Notes: a model not told the origin generated them from the letters alone. Shown: positions 17,701-26,010, counted from the stretch's first letter. The stretch is DNA of 64,000 nt from Streptomyces griseoaurantiacus (GCA_014656015.1 BNBP01000024.1:25174-89173), one strand, 5' to 3'. A program made the numbers and translations.

Positions 17701-19842
17701 GACGCCGCCGAGGGCCCCGGCGACGGCCTCCAGGACGGCGGTGCGGACGGTGGCGTCGCCGATGTCGAGCCCGGCGACGACGTCGGTGACCGCGCCCAGG
17801 CCCTCGGCCAGCCGGTCCAGGCGGGCGGCGAGCGGCGCGGCCCCGGCGGCGGTGGTGATCTCCTCGGCCTCGGCGGCGATCCGGTCGACGTCGGCGTGGG
17901 TGCCGTCGAAGGCGTCCGGGCGGGCGAGGTGGGTGACGGCCCGCCGGCCGAAGGCGGCGAGGTCCTCCTCGGCGCCTTCGGCCAGTTCCTCGATGCGGGC
18001 GGTGTCGGCGTACCGCGTCTCGCGCAGGGTCAGCAGATGCCCGTGCGCGCGGCGCAGCTCGGTCAGTCCGGCCGCCCAGTCGGCGGCCCCGCGCGGGGCC
18101 TCGCCGCGCAGCCGGCGCACGACGGCGGTCAGCCGCGCCTCGGCCTCGTCGAGGGCGTCGGCGGCCTGCCGGGTCAGGGTGCGCGCGGTGGCGAACTCGG
18201 CGAGCACCTGCTCGGCGGTCTCCCGCAGCCGGCCCAGCGGCTGCGCGAGGTCGCCGGCCTCCGGGTCGCCGAGCCAGTGGTGGGCGTCGGCGGTGCGGAC
18301 GCAGGCGGCGGCCAGTTCGGCGTAGACCTCGCCGGTGGGCGTGGTCTCGGTGGCGGCCCGGGCCACGGACAGGCAGGCGGCGATGCCCCGTACGAGGTCG
18401 GCGTTGCCGATGCGGGTGAGCGCGGTGCCCTCCCCCGCGCCGGCGAGGGCGGCGGTGCGGGCGGCCTCGTGGGTGTCGGACACGTAGGGCGAGGACCAGC
18501 GCTGCACGGGGTGCACCCGGGCCGGCTCGCCGCCGGCGCGCAGCAGGGTGAGCGTTCCGTCCTCGGAGAGCGCCCAGCCGCGGCAGGACAGCGGGGCCGC
18601 GACCTCCTTGCGGATCGTGTGGTAGGAGAGCAGCAGGGTGCGGCCGCCGGCGGGTGCGCGGAAGGCGTACAGCACGTCCTCGCCGTTCGGGGAGCGCACC
18701 TCGCGCTCGAAGCGCAGGCCCTCGGTGTCGATCCGGTAGGTGCGGTGGGCGCCGGTGGCCAGGCAGTGGCCGCCGGGGAAGACGATGCCCTGGTCGTCGG
18801 GGAGACGGCGGCAGGCCTGCCCGATGCCGTCGAGGCGGACGACGGTCCTGGTGAGGGTGTTGAACACCAGGTACCGGTCGGTGTCCTCCTTGTAGGGGCG
18901 CACCCGCAGCAGGATCAGGGCGCCCACGCGGGCGTGGGCGATGTCCGCGTCGGCGAGCGCCTGGAGCGGTTCGTCGACCGGCTCGGAGTGGATGCCCTCG
19001 GCGGTCTCGGTGTCGTTCTCGGTCTTGACGGTGAGCGCGCCGCCGACGGTGGCGAGGAAGACCTCGCCGCCGACGGAGACGTGCGGGTGGCGGCCGAGGA
19101 CGTGGTCCTCGCGGGTGGCGGGGGTCCAGGTGACGTCGTGGGCGGGCGGCAGGACGTGGTCGCGGTCGCCGCGCGCGTCGAGGAAGGAGACGCCGCCGTC
19201 CTCGGTGAGCGCCCAGCGCAGCACCCGGATGTCCTCGGCCTTCTCGCCGGTGCGGAAGACGGCGAGCAGCCGGCCCTCGACCCGGCGCAGCCGCAGCAGG
19301 GTCGCCTCGCGGTAGTAGCGGTACAGGGCCGCGAACTCCCGTACGAACGCCGGGTCGTCGAGCAGGCCCGGCACGGCGTCCTCGGGCAGCCGGGCGAGGT
19401 CGGGGCCGTGCAGCGCGAAGACGTCGCCGACTGTCGTCTCCCCGCGGCCGGCGGGCCCGGTGTCGTACCCGACGAGCAGGGCCCGGCCGATCGCGACGAC
19501 GTCCTGCGGCACGCTCGCGCGGCCGGTCCGCAGCCGTTCGGTCCCGGTGAGTTCGAGGCGGGCCGCCCCGAACTCCTCGATCCGGCGCCGGTTCAGTTCC
19601 TCGGTGCGGGAGGAGAGTTCGGCGGCCTGGGCGAGGAGGCGGTCGCGGAGCAGTTCGTAGGCGCCGGGCGCCGCCGCCCCGGGGGCGCCCGGGGCCGCCG
19701 TTCCGCGGCTGCCTTCAGCCGCCGTTCCGAGGGCGCCGGGGGCCCTGGTGCGGGCTTCCTCGGAAGCCGCCGCGGCCGCCTCGGCGGGCGGGACGGGCGT
19801 GCCCGGTGTCTCGTGCGTGACGCTGTTCACCCCGGTCGTCAT
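14785..19842 (-). CDS. Giant MoxR/DUF3686-type AAA+ ATPase (1685 aa)
   Basis: An AAA+ protein usually annotated as a DNA-repair ATPase. The long N-terminal part (about residues 60-560) includes a beta-rich DUF3686-like region, followed by a predicted coiled-coil stretch rich in Ala, Glu and Arg (about 570-950). The ATPase domain lies near the C terminus: Walker A VSPPGYGKTTLMEY near residue 1325, Walker B LLYLDDIQHTS near 1384, and sensor-like CMAGNPYTESGG. ATG 19842 has AGGAA upstream. It lies 109 bases behind the flotillin gene on the same strand, a pairing seen in many bacteria and proposed to function in membrane-associated conflict or stress systems. Confidence 0.8.
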   Translation of the reverse strand: MTTGVNSVTHETPGTPVPPAEAAAAASEEARTRAPGALGTAAEGSRGTAAPGAPGAAAPGAYELLRDRLLAQAAELSSRTEELNRRRIEEFGAARLELTGTERLRTGRASVPQDVVAIGRALLVGYDTGPAGRGETTVGDVFALHGPDLARLPEDAVPGLLDDPAFVREFAALYRYYREATLLRLRRVEGRLLAVFRTGEKAEDIRVLRWALTEDGGVSFLDARGDRDHVLPPAHDVTWTPATREDHVLGRHPHVSVGGEVFLATVGGALTVKTENDTETAEGIHSEPVDEPLQALADADIAHARVGALILLRVRPYKEDTDRYLVFNTLTRTVVRLDGIGQACRRLPDDQGIVFPGGHCLATGAHRTYRIDTEGLRFEREVRSPNGEDVLYAFRAPAGGRTLLLSYHTIRKEVAAPLSCRGWALSEDGTLTLLRAGGEPARVHPVQRWSSPYVSDTHEAARTAALAGAGEGTALTRIGNADLVRGIAACLSVARAATETTPTGEVYAELAAACVRTADAHHWLGDPEAGDLAQPLGRLRETAEQVLAEFATARTLTRQAADALDEAEARLTAVVRRLRGEAPRGAADWAAGLTELRRAHGHLLTLRETRYADTARIEELAEGAEEDLAAFGRRAVTHLARPDAFDGTHADVDRIAAEAEEITTAAGAAPLAARLDRLAEGLGAVTDVVAGLDIGDATVRTAVLEAVAGALGGVNRARAVLDARRRALVAEEGRAGFTAEFALLGQAVTGALAVADTPEACEEHMARLLVQVENLESRFAESDDFLDALADKREEIHEALSARKQSLADARARRAERLAESAARVLGTLVRRAAALPDADAVTTYFASDPMPVKVRRTAAELRALGDPVRAEELDGRLDAARQEAARALRDRTDLYTDDGRTLRLGAHRFAVSTQPLDLTLVPHGEGLAFAVTGTDYRAPVTDPGFAATRPYWDRLLPSESPEVYRAEHLAARLLDEHGPAALAATGDLAALVREAAEAAWDEGHERGVHDHDATAILTALLRLHEGAGTLRHEPAARAAAQLFWTHCTDERARQDWRRRARSLARARETFGLAPAIADLRAELARAVVEWSADAAPRAEPLSARQAEAAAAYLFDELTTGPEGFVLAAGTRALLEAFHRTAGGPAYAEDLAALDGPSARHQLAEAWLSAYTAATGTDLPPGDLAEAVAAELCPELPRYPGEAPLTETVHGLLGSHPRLTDRSLTVRVDELLARTRAFRAHDVPGHQDYTARRGALVAAERARLRLDDHRPRVLPGFVRGRLIDEVYLPLIGDSLAKQLGTADPAHRTGSGGLLLLVSPPGYGKTTLMEYVADRLGLMLVRISGPALGTAVTSLDPAEAPDATARQEIEKINFALAAGNNTLLYLDDIQHTSPELLQRFIPLCDATRRVDGVRDGVPHTYDLRGKRFAVCMAGNPYTESGGRFQVPDMLANRADVWNLGDVLTGKEHAFALSFVENALTANPVLAPLAGRDRADLDLLLRLAEKDPTARADRLVHPYAPAELERVLATLRHLLTARATVLAVNAAYIASAAQTDATRVEPPFRLQGSYRNMRRIAQRIQPVMNEAELSALVEDHYRAEAQTLTSGAEANLLKLAELRGTLTPARAARWTELKAAHVRARTLGGPEEDQLTRAVAALGLLADRLAAVETAITGTGHRPRLGGDASA

Positions 19843-19951
19843 GGGGTTCCTTTCCGCGAGGGGACGCGCGTGCGCGCGTTCCGGAGCCGCCGTCCCCTGT
19901 GCGGCGGCTCCGGAGGATGAGGGGGCCGGGGCGTGTTCCGTGGGCCCCGGG

Positions 19952-22006
19952 TCAGGCGCCGGCGCTGCCGTTGAGGGCCGCGGCGCCGATCCCGAAGGAC
20001 GTCAGCGGGGTGTCCGCGAGGCCCAGTTCGCCCGCCCGGTCGAGGAGCTTGCGCACCTGTCCGGCCTGCGCGTCGCCCGTCTTCATCAGCCGCATCAGCA
20101 GGGCCGACACGGTGAGGTTCTGCACGTCGGCCGTGGAGACCGAACCGAGGATGCGGCCCAGGTCGTCGGCGAGGCTGGAGCTGCCGTCCAGGTACGGCCC
20201 GGCCAGCGCCTGCGCGGTCGCGGAGTGCTCGACGAAGCCGTCCACGCCCTTGCCCAGCGAGATGGAGGACATCAGCCGGTCGAAGAAGACCGACTCGCCG
20301 CCGACGATGTCGATGTCCGCGTTCTCGAGACCGGTGGCCAGCACCGTCGCCTGCGCCTCGGCGATCTGCCGCTGCACGTCCAGACCGGCCAGCCGGATGT
20401 CCTTCTCGGCCTCCAGCCGCAGCCGGTACTCCTCGTGGGCGCGGGACGCCTCGTCTAGCGCGGCCATCGCCGCCGCCTTCTCCGTCAGCCCGGCCGCCTC
20501 GGCCTTGAGCTTCTCGCCGACGCCCTCGGCCTCCGCGAGCGCCTTGGCCCGCGTGCCCTCGGCCTCCGCCCGCAGCCGTGCCTCGGCCGCCTCGGCCTCC
20601 GCCCGGCCGGCCTTGCCGATGACGTCCGCCTCGGCGTCGCGGACCTCCACCGCGGCCAGCCCCTCGGCCGCGGCCTCCGCCCGCAGGGCCTCCGCGAGCT
20701 TCAGCTTGGCCTGGGCCTCCAGGTCGGCGCTCTTCAACCGGGCCTCGGCCATGGTCAGTTCCTCGGCCGCGCGGTGGGCGGCGGCCTGCTCGGCGGCCTC
20801 CGCCGCCTTGATGTTCTTGACCAGCTTCTCCTGCGCCTCCGCCTCGGCGGCGATGATCACGGTCTGCCGCTGCCGCTCCGCCTCCTCGACCGCGCGGAGC
20901 TTCTTGATGGACTCCTCCTGCTCGGCGACCGTGCGGTCCACGGCGACCCGCTCGCGCACCACCTCGGCGATGTCCCGCTTCTCCGCCTCGACCTCCTTGG
21001 AGGCCGCGATCCGGGTCAGCTCGGTCTCCCGCTCCCGGGCGATGACCTCCAGCAGCCGGTCCTTCTCGATCCGCTCGTTCTCGATCGCGATGACCCGCTC
21101 CCGGTTCTTCGCGGCGACGGCGACCTCGCGGGCCTGGTTCTCGCGCTGCACCCCGAGCTGCTCCTCGGTGCGCAGGAAGGCGCCCTGCGCGCGCAGCCGC
21201 TCCTCCTCCACCACGCGGGCCGTCTCGGCCTCCTCGCGGGCCCGTACGGTCTCGATCTCGCGCTTCTGCTTGATCTCCGCGTCGACCTGCCGCCGCTCCA
21301 GCTCCAGGACGGCCTCCCGGGCGTCCACGTTCTGCCGGGTGATCTCCTTCTCCTCCGTGCGCTGCGCCTCGTTGGTGCGCACGTGCTCCACGGCCGTCAG
21401 CTCGGTGATCTTGCGGATGCCCTGGGCGTCGAGGACGTTGGCCGGGTCGAGCTGGGTGAGCGGCGTCTGCTCCAGGTAGTCGATCGCCGCGTCCTCGAGG
21501 TGGTAGCCGTTGAGGTCGACCCCGATGACCTCGATGATCCGGTACCGCAGTTCCTCGCGCTTGGTGTAGAGGTCGGTGAAGTCGAGCTGCTTGCCGACGG
21601 TCTTGAGCGCCTCGGAGAACTTCGCGTGGAACAGCTCCTGGAGGGTGTCGCGGTCACTGGCCCGCGCCGTGCCGACCGCCTGGGCGACCTTGACGACGTC
21701 CTCGACGGTCTTGTTGACCTTGACGAAGAACGAGATGCGGATGTCCGCGCGGATGTTGTCCCGGCAGATCAGCCCCTCCTTGCCGGCCCGGGTGATCTCG
21801 ATGGTCTTCACCGAGATGTCCATGACCTCGGCGCGGTGCAGCACCGGCAGCACGATCTGCCCGGTGAAGGTCACGTCCACCTTGCGCATCTTGGAGACGA
21901 TGAGCGCCTTGCCCTGTTCCACCTTGCGGAACAACCGGGATACCACCAGTACGAGGAGCAGGCAGAGGACGACCACCGCGCCCAGGCCCACGATCATGGC
22001 ATTCAT
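19952..22006 (-). CDS. Flotillin / SPFH-domain membrane scaffold protein (684 aa)
   Basis: One N-terminal membrane segment (MIVGLGAVVVLCLLLVLVVS, residues 4-23) is followed by an SPFH domain (about 30-200, including GKALIVSKMRKVDVTFTGQ and IDYLEQTPLTQLDP). A roughly 300-residue Ala/Glu-rich coiled-coil and an oligomerisation tail (DIVGGESVFFDRLMSSIS) come next. This is the flotillin architecture of membrane microdomain scaffolds. ATG 22006 is chosen because the membrane helix begins right after it and AGGGA lies 8 bases upstream; the longer frame to 22168 reads through leader repeats. It probably forms an operon with the downstream AAA+ ATPase. Confidence 0.9.
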   Translation of the reverse strand: MNAMIVGLGAVVVLCLLLVLVVSRLFRKVEQGKALIVSKMRKVDVTFTGQIVLPVLHRAEVMDISVKTIEITRAGKEGLICRDNIRADIRISFFVKVNKTVEDVVKVAQAVGTARASDRDTLQELFHAKFSEALKTVGKQLDFTDLYTKREELRYRIIEVIGVDLNGYHLEDAAIDYLEQTPLTQLDPANVLDAQGIRKITELTAVEHVRTNEAQRTEEKEITRQNVDAREAVLELERRQVDAEIKQKREIETVRAREEAETARVVEEERLRAQGAFLRTEEQLGVQRENQAREVAVAAKNRERVIAIENERIEKDRLLEVIARERETELTRIAASKEVEAEKRDIAEVVRERVAVDRTVAEQEESIKKLRAVEEAERQRQTVIIAAEAEAQEKLVKNIKAAEAAEQAAAHRAAEELTMAEARLKSADLEAQAKLKLAEALRAEAAAEGLAAVEVRDAEADVIGKAGRAEAEAAEARLRAEAEGTRAKALAEAEGVGEKLKAEAAGLTEKAAAMAALDEASRAHEEYRLRLEAEKDIRLAGLDVQRQIAEAQATVLATGLENADIDIVGGESVFFDRLMSSISLGKGVDGFVEHSATAQALAGPYLDGSSSLADDLGRILGSVSTADVQNLTVSALLMRLMKTGDAQAGQVRKLLDRAGELGLADTPLTSFGIGAAALNGSAGA

Positions 22007-22028
22007 CAGCAACGTCCCTAACGTTCGT

Positions 22029-22103
22029 CTTGGCGTACTCGGTGCTCTTGGCGTACTCGGTGTCTCGGCGTGCTCGGCGTCCGGCGTCCTCGGCGTCCTC
22101 GGC
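22029..22103. repeat. Tandem repeats in the flotillin leader
   Basis: CTTGGCGTACTCGGTG occurs twice exactly (22029-22044 and 22047-22062, an 18-base period). Degenerate 9-base units resembling GGCGTCCTC continue to about 22103. They lie immediately upstream of the flotillin start and would be in its 5' leader or promoter. Confidence 0.6.
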
Positions 22104-22226
22104 AGGAGGGGAGGGAGGGAAGGCGGGCAGCACGAACAGCGGTGCCGACACCTGCCGGTGTCCGGCATCGAGCGCTTCCGATGCGATTTCCCCTAGTCCA
22201 TGATCTCGGCCGTGCGCTCTCACCGC

Positions 22227-22245
22227 ATTGCCGACTTCCGGCAAT
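22227..22245. promoter_or_regulatory. Inverted repeat upstream of the YnfA-like gene
   Basis: ATTGCCG-ACTTC-CGGCAAT is a perfect 7-bp inverted repeat with a 5-base centre, about 95 bases before the YnfA-like start. The size and symmetry fit an operator for a dimeric repressor; the protein is unknown. Confidence 0.4.
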
Positions 22246-22340
22246 CTTTATGCTTCGTTTAGTGCCGGACGCCCTCGGAACCGGCCGCCCGTCCCACCCA
22301 CCGGCCCACCCACCCGTCGCCTCCCGGAAAAGGCTCCGCC

Positions 22341-22676
22341 GTGCTCGTCGTGCGCTCCCTCGCCCTGTTCTCCCTCGCCGCGCTGTTCGAGATCGGGGGC
22401 GCCTGGCTGGTGTGGCAGGGGGTCCGCGAGCATCGCGGGTGGGTGTGGATCGGCGCCGGGGTGATCGCGCTGGGTCTGTACGGACTCGTGGCCACCTTCC
22501 AGAGCGAGGACCACTTCGGACGCGTCCTCGCCGCGTACGGCGGGATCTTCGTCGCCGGGTCGATCGTGTGGGGTGTGGTCGCCGACGGCTACCGGCCCGA
22601 CCGCTACGACATCCTGGGCGCGCTGATCTGCCTCGCGGGGATGGCGGTCCTGATGTACGCCCCGCGCGGCGACTGA
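22341..22676 (+). CDS. YnfA/UPF0060-family membrane protein (111 aa)
   Basis: A small integral membrane protein with four predicted helices: ALFSLAALFEIGGAWLVWQG, WIGAGVIALGLYGLVATF, GRVLAAYGGIFVAGSIVWG and ILGALICLAGMAVLMYAP. The conserved GAWLVWQ and AAYGG blocks and the length of about 110 residues match the YnfA family, which is SMR-like in topology and of uncertain function. The start is a GTG at 22341 with only a weak purine-rich stretch upstream. Confidence 0.85.
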   Translation: MLVVRSLALFSLAALFEIGGAWLVWQGVREHRGWVWIGAGVIALGLYGLVATFQSEDHFGRVLAAYGGIFVAGSIVWGVVADGYRPDRYDILGALICLAGMAVLMYAPRGD

Positions 22677-22748
22677 GGAGGCGCGAGGGCCTCACCCGCC
22701 GGCGCCCGGCAGCGGCGCGACCACATCGACGTGTGTCAAAATAGAGGC

Positions 22749-23102
22749 ATGTCCCACACGACCGAGCCCGCGACGCCGTGCTGCCCGCCGCTCACCGAAC
22801 GGCCCTTCACCGCGGAGGAGTCCGAGAGGGCCGCGCGGATGTTCAAGGCCCTCGGCGACCCGGTACGGCTGCGGCTGTTCTCCTCGGTCGCCTCGCACGA
22901 GGGCGGCGAGGCGTGCGTGTGCGACATCTCCGACGTGGGCGTCTCCCAGCCGACCGTCTCCCACCACCTGAAGAAGCTCAAGGAGGCCGGTCTGCTCGCC
23001 TCCGAGCGGCGCGGCACGTGGGTGTACTACCGGGTCGAGCCCTCGGCCCTCGCCGCGATGGGCGCTCTGTTCGGCGCCGCCGGCCGGCCCGCGACGCCGT
23101 GA
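22749..23102 (+). CDS. ArsR-family metalloregulator (117 aa)
   Basis: A winged-helix repressor of the ArsR/SmtB type. The metal-sensing motif appears as EACVCDI, the ArsR ELCVCDL box, and the recognition helix as SQPTVSHHLKKLKEAGLL, followed by RRGTWVYYRV. An extra Cys-Cys pair lies near the N terminus (TPCCPP). ATG 22749 gives the normal ArsR length; only GAGG directly before it is seen, so the message may be leaderless. Its stop overlaps the next gene's GTG, coupling a probable arsenic sensor to an N-acetyltransferase. Confidence 0.88.
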   Translation: MSHTTEPATPCCPPLTERPFTAEESERAARMFKALGDPVRLRLFSSVASHEGGEACVCDISDVGVSQPTVSHHLKKLKEAGLLASERRGTWVYYRVEPSALAAMGALFGAAGRPATP

Positions 23103-23671
23103 CCGCTCACCGGGGCGAGGGGCCCCGCACGGCCGCCTTCCGCCTCGTACCGATGACCGCCGCGCACGCGGACGAGGTCCTGGCGATCTACCGCGCGGGC
23201 ATCGAGGAGGGCGACGCGACCTTCGAGACGACCGTGCCCGACTGGCCGGCCTTCGACGCGGCCAGGCTGCCCGGACACCGCTTCGTGGCGCTGGACGGGG
23301 CCCGGGCGGACGGCTCGGGACCGGACGGCTCCGGGACCGGCGGCGACGGGCCGGTGCTCGGCTGGGTCGCCGCGTCGAAGGTCTCCGACCGGCCCGCCTA
23401 CGCCGGTGTCGTCGAGCACTCGGTGTACGTCCGCCCGGACGCCCGGGGCCGGGGCGTGGCCTCCGCGCTGCTGCGGGCGCTGATCGCCTCCACGGAGGCG
23501 GCCGGGATCTGGACCGTGCAGTCGGGCGTCTTCCCCGAGAACACCGCCAGCCTCGCCCTGCACGCCCGCCTGGGTTTCCGCGTCCTCGGTGTGAGGGAAC
23601 GGATCGGCCGGCGGCACGGGCGCTGGCGCGACGTCGTCCTGGTGGAGCGCCGCAGCCCGGTGGTGGACTGA
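23099..23671 (+). CDS. GNAT N-acetyltransferase, phosphinothricin/arsinothricin type (190 aa)
   Basis: A GNAT-fold acetyltransferase of the PAT group. It has the substrate region GIEEGDATFETTVPDWPAF, then GWVAASKVSDRPAYAGVVEH, SVYVRPDARGRGVASALL (acetyl-CoA binding RGxGxA) and GVFPENTASLALHARLGF. Members coupled to arsR are known as ArsN and acetylate arsinothricin; others detoxify phosphinothricin or methionine sulfoximine. GTG 23099 overlaps the ArsR stop (GTGA), which strongly fixes the start. A Gly/Asp-rich insertion (about residues 65-80) sits inside the fold. Confidence 0.85.
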   Translation: MTAHRGEGPRTAAFRLVPMTAAHADEVLAIYRAGIEEGDATFETTVPDWPAFDAARLPGHRFVALDGARADGSGPDGSGTGGDGPVLGWVAASKVSDRPAYAGVVEHSVYVRPDARGRGVASALLRALIASTEAAGIWTVQSGVFPENTASLALHARLGFRVLGVRERIGRRHGRWRDVVLVERRSPVVD

Positions 23672-23672
23672 G

Positions 23673-23699
23673 GGCCCGGAGCGGGGACCGCCCCGGGCC
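23673..23699. terminator. Imperfect hairpin between GNAT and sensor kinase genes
   Basis: A 12-bp stem with one mismatch (GGCCCGGAGCGG with CCGCCCCGGGCC) lies between two convergent genes. There is no T tract, as is common in Streptomyces. Confidence 0.4.
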
Positions 23700-23713
23700 G
23701 CGACCGCTCGCGG

Positions 23714-25186
23714 TCAGCCTGCCGACGGGCCCGGGTAAGGGCCGGGCGGATCGTCCCCCGGCGGCGCGCCCGCCACCGTGAACCCCATGACGGAGCCGCC
23801 GCCCTCGCGCCGGTAGGCGAAGGGAGCGCCCCCGTGCGAGGTCGCCACCTCACGGACGATCGACAGGCCGAGGCCCGAACCGGGCAGGCTGCGCGCGTCG
23901 GCCGTGCGGTAGAAGCGGTCGAAGATCCGCGGCAGGTCCTCCTCCGCCACGCCCGGCCCCCGGTCCAGCACCTCCACCCGCACCGCGCTCGCCCGGGGCG
24001 GCCGCGCCGTGTCCGCGCGGGTGGCGCCCCGGTGCGCCGCCCCCGCCACCGTGATGCCGACGGGAGTGGTTCCGGCGCGGTCGAACTTCACCGCGTTGTC
24101 GACGAGGTTCGAGACCGCCCGTTGCAGGGCCGAGGCCCGCCCGTCCACCGTCGTGTCCCCGGTGACCGTGACCGTCACCTGCCGGCCGGTGCGGCGGCGG
24201 GCGATCACCGCCACGTCCTCCGCGATGTCCCCGAGCGCGATCCGCTGCACCGGTTCGGCGTCCGACTGCCCGGCCGCGAGGTCGACCAGCTCGTTGACGA
24301 GGTCCGTCAGCTCCCGCGACTCCTGCGCGAGGTCGGCGACCAGCTCCTCCCGCGCCGGGGGCGGCAGTTCGTCGATACGGCGCAGCAGCGAGATGTTCGT
24401 CCGCAGCGAGGTCAGCGGCGTCCGCAGCTCGTGTCCCGCGTCCTGCACCAGCCGCCGCTGGTCCTCCTCCGACTGGGCCAGCCGGCCGAGCATCCGGTCG
24501 AAGGAGCGGCCGAGCCTGGCCACCTCGTCGTGCCCCGTCACCGGCACCTGGATGCCGAGCCGCCGGGTGCGGGCCACGTCCTCCGCCGCCGCCGTGAGCC
24601 GGACCAGCCGGCGGGTGATCCGCCGGGCCAGCCACCAGCCGAACAGACCGGAGCCGATCACCACGGCGGCGACCAGCGAGACCGTCCGCTGCTGCAGCTC
24701 CCGCAGCAGGTCCTCGGTGTCGCTGAACTCCTGCGCCACCTGCACCGCGCCCCGCCCGCCGCCCAGCGAGACGATCGCCACCCGGTAGGAGTCCCCGGCG
24801 ACCTCGATCTCGCCCTGCTCGACCAGCCTGCCGGCCTGCTCCTCCCCCGCCATGCGGCGGCCGGTCACGTCCACCGGCAGCCGGGGCTTGCCCGGGTCGA
24901 CGACCCCGCCGTCCGGGCCGAGTACCTGGATGTCCATCCGGTTGGAGCGGAAGATCACGGACCGGGGCCCCTCGCGCCCGGGGTCGTCGGTGGCGAAGTC
25001 GTCGGCGTCGAGGCGCTGCTGGCGCACCTGGCCGCGCAGGTCCGCCACCCGCTCCGAGAACACCGTCTTCTCGTCCACGCGCACGAGCCGCGCGGCGGCG
25101 TCGTAGCTGAGGAAGCCGATCAGCACGGTGACGCCGGCGGCGACGGCGGCGAAGGACACGGTGAAGGTCGTGCGCAGCGAGGACAT
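23714..25186 (-). CDS. Two-component sensor histidine kinase (490 aa)
   Basis: Domain order: membrane helix 1 (about residues 8-28), an extracytoplasmic sensor domain of about 135 residues, membrane helix 2 (VSLVAAVVIGSGLFGWWLAR), HAMP, dimerisation domain with phospho-accepting His in DAGHELRTPLTSLR, and HATPase with NLVDNAVKF, DRGPGV and GSGLGLSIV. The arrangement resembles MprB-type envelope-stress kinases. ATG 25186 is used; an in-frame GTG at 25219 would add 11 residues. It lies 74 bases downstream of its response regulator on the same strand. Confidence 0.9.
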   Translation of the reverse strand: MSSLRTTFTVSFAAVAAGVTVLIGFLSYDAAARLVRVDEKTVFSERVADLRGQVRQQRLDADDFATDDPGREGPRSVIFRSNRMDIQVLGPDGGVVDPGKPRLPVDVTGRRMAGEEQAGRLVEQGEIEVAGDSYRVAIVSLGGGRGAVQVAQEFSDTEDLLRELQQRTVSLVAAVVIGSGLFGWWLARRITRRLVRLTAAAEDVARTRRLGIQVPVTGHDEVARLGRSFDRMLGRLAQSEEDQRRLVQDAGHELRTPLTSLRTNISLLRRIDELPPPAREELVADLAQESRELTDLVNELVDLAAGQSDAEPVQRIALGDIAEDVAVIARRRTGRQVTVTVTGDTTVDGRASALQRAVSNLVDNAVKFDRAGTTPVGITVAGAAHRGATRADTARPPRASAVRVEVLDRGPGVAEEDLPRIFDRFYRTADARSLPGSGLGLSIVREVATSHGGAPFAYRREGGGSVMGFTVAGAPPGDDPPGPYPGPSAG

Positions 25187-25260
25187 CCGCCGCGCTGCGG
25201 CGGCCGCGTCACGGCGCACCTCTAGGGCCCGTCTCGAAAGCAGCGCCGTCCGCCCATGCC

Positions 25261-26010
25261 CTAGTCCTCCCTCAGCACGTACCCCACGCCCCGCACCGTG
25301 TGGATCAGCGCGGGCGCCCCCGGTGCGTCCAGCTTGCGCCGCAGGTAGCCGACGTACACCGCGAGGTTCTTCGAGCCGGGGCCGAAGTCGTAGCCCCAGA
25401 TGCGGTCGTAGATCGTCGTGTGGTCGAGCACGATCCCGGAGTTGCGCGCGAGGAGTTCCAGCAGGTCGAACTCCGTGCGGGTCAGTTCCAGCTCCCGTTC
25501 CCCGCGCCACGCGCGCCGCGCCTGCACGTCCATGCGCAGTCCCGCCACCGCGAGCTGCCCGCCGCCACCGCGCTCGGCCGGCCCGGCGGGCCGCGCCGAC
25601 CCGGGTGCGGCCGGTGCGGCGGGCGCGCCGCCGTACCCGGCGTTCCCCGTGCGCCGCAGCAGCGCGCGCAGCCGTGCGAAGACCTCCTCCACGTCGAACG
25701 GTTTGACGACGTAGTCGTCCGCGCCCGCGTCCAGACCGGCGATCCGGTCCGCCGTCTCGACCAGCGCGGTCAGCATCAGGATGGGCGTGCGGTCGCCCTC
25801 CGCACGGAGTACACGGCAGACCTGCAGGCCGTCGATGCCGGGCATCATCACGTCGAGAAGCAGCACGTCGGGCGGGGTGCGGTGGGCGTGCGCCAGCGCC
25901 TCCACCCCGTCGGCCACGGCGGTCACCTCGTAACCCTCGAGTGTCAGGGCGCGTTCCAGGGCATGACGGATGGCACGGTCGTCCTCGGCCAGCAGAACTG
26001 TCTGGGTCAC
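25261..26010 (-). CDS. OmpR-family response regulator (249 aa)
   Basis: The receiver domain (residues 4-115) has the acidic pair EDD and phospho-acceptor Asp in DVLLLDVMMPGIDGLQV. A linker of about 40 residues rich in Gly, Ala and Pro leads to a winged-helix DNA-binding domain with LELTRTEFDLLELLARN and ALIHTVRGVGYVLRED. GTG 26010 is the likely start (TQTVLLAEDD follows). It is the partner of the adjacent kinase and is transcribed first. Confidence 0.92.
   Translation of the reverse strand: MTQTVLLAEDDRAIRHALERALTLEGYEVTAVADGVEALAHAHRTPPDVLLLDVMMPGIDGLQVCRVLRAEGDRTPILMLTALVETADRIAGLDAGADDYVVKPFDVEEVFARLRALLRRTGNAGYGGAPAAPAAPGSARPAGPAERGGGGQLAVAGLRMDVQARRAWRGERELELTRTEFDLLELLARNSGIVLDHTTIYDRIWGYDFGPGSKNLAVYVGYLRRKLDAPGAPALIHTVRGVGYVLRED

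Larger units (their letters stand above)
22007..22340. other. Divergent intergenic region with leader repeats and a palindrome
   Basis: 334 bases between the divergent flotillin and YnfA genes. It holds a block of degenerate repeats next to flotillin and a 7-bp inverted repeat nearer YnfA, listed separately. No coding frame is convincing. Confidence 0.5.

Noticed and set aside
14818..19920. A 1,700-codon open frame on the plus strand opposite the AAA+ ATPase gene
   Set aside because: It is a GC-bias shadow: Gly/Ala/Val-rich with no domain, while the minus strand encodes a clear AAA+ protein with Walker motifs.
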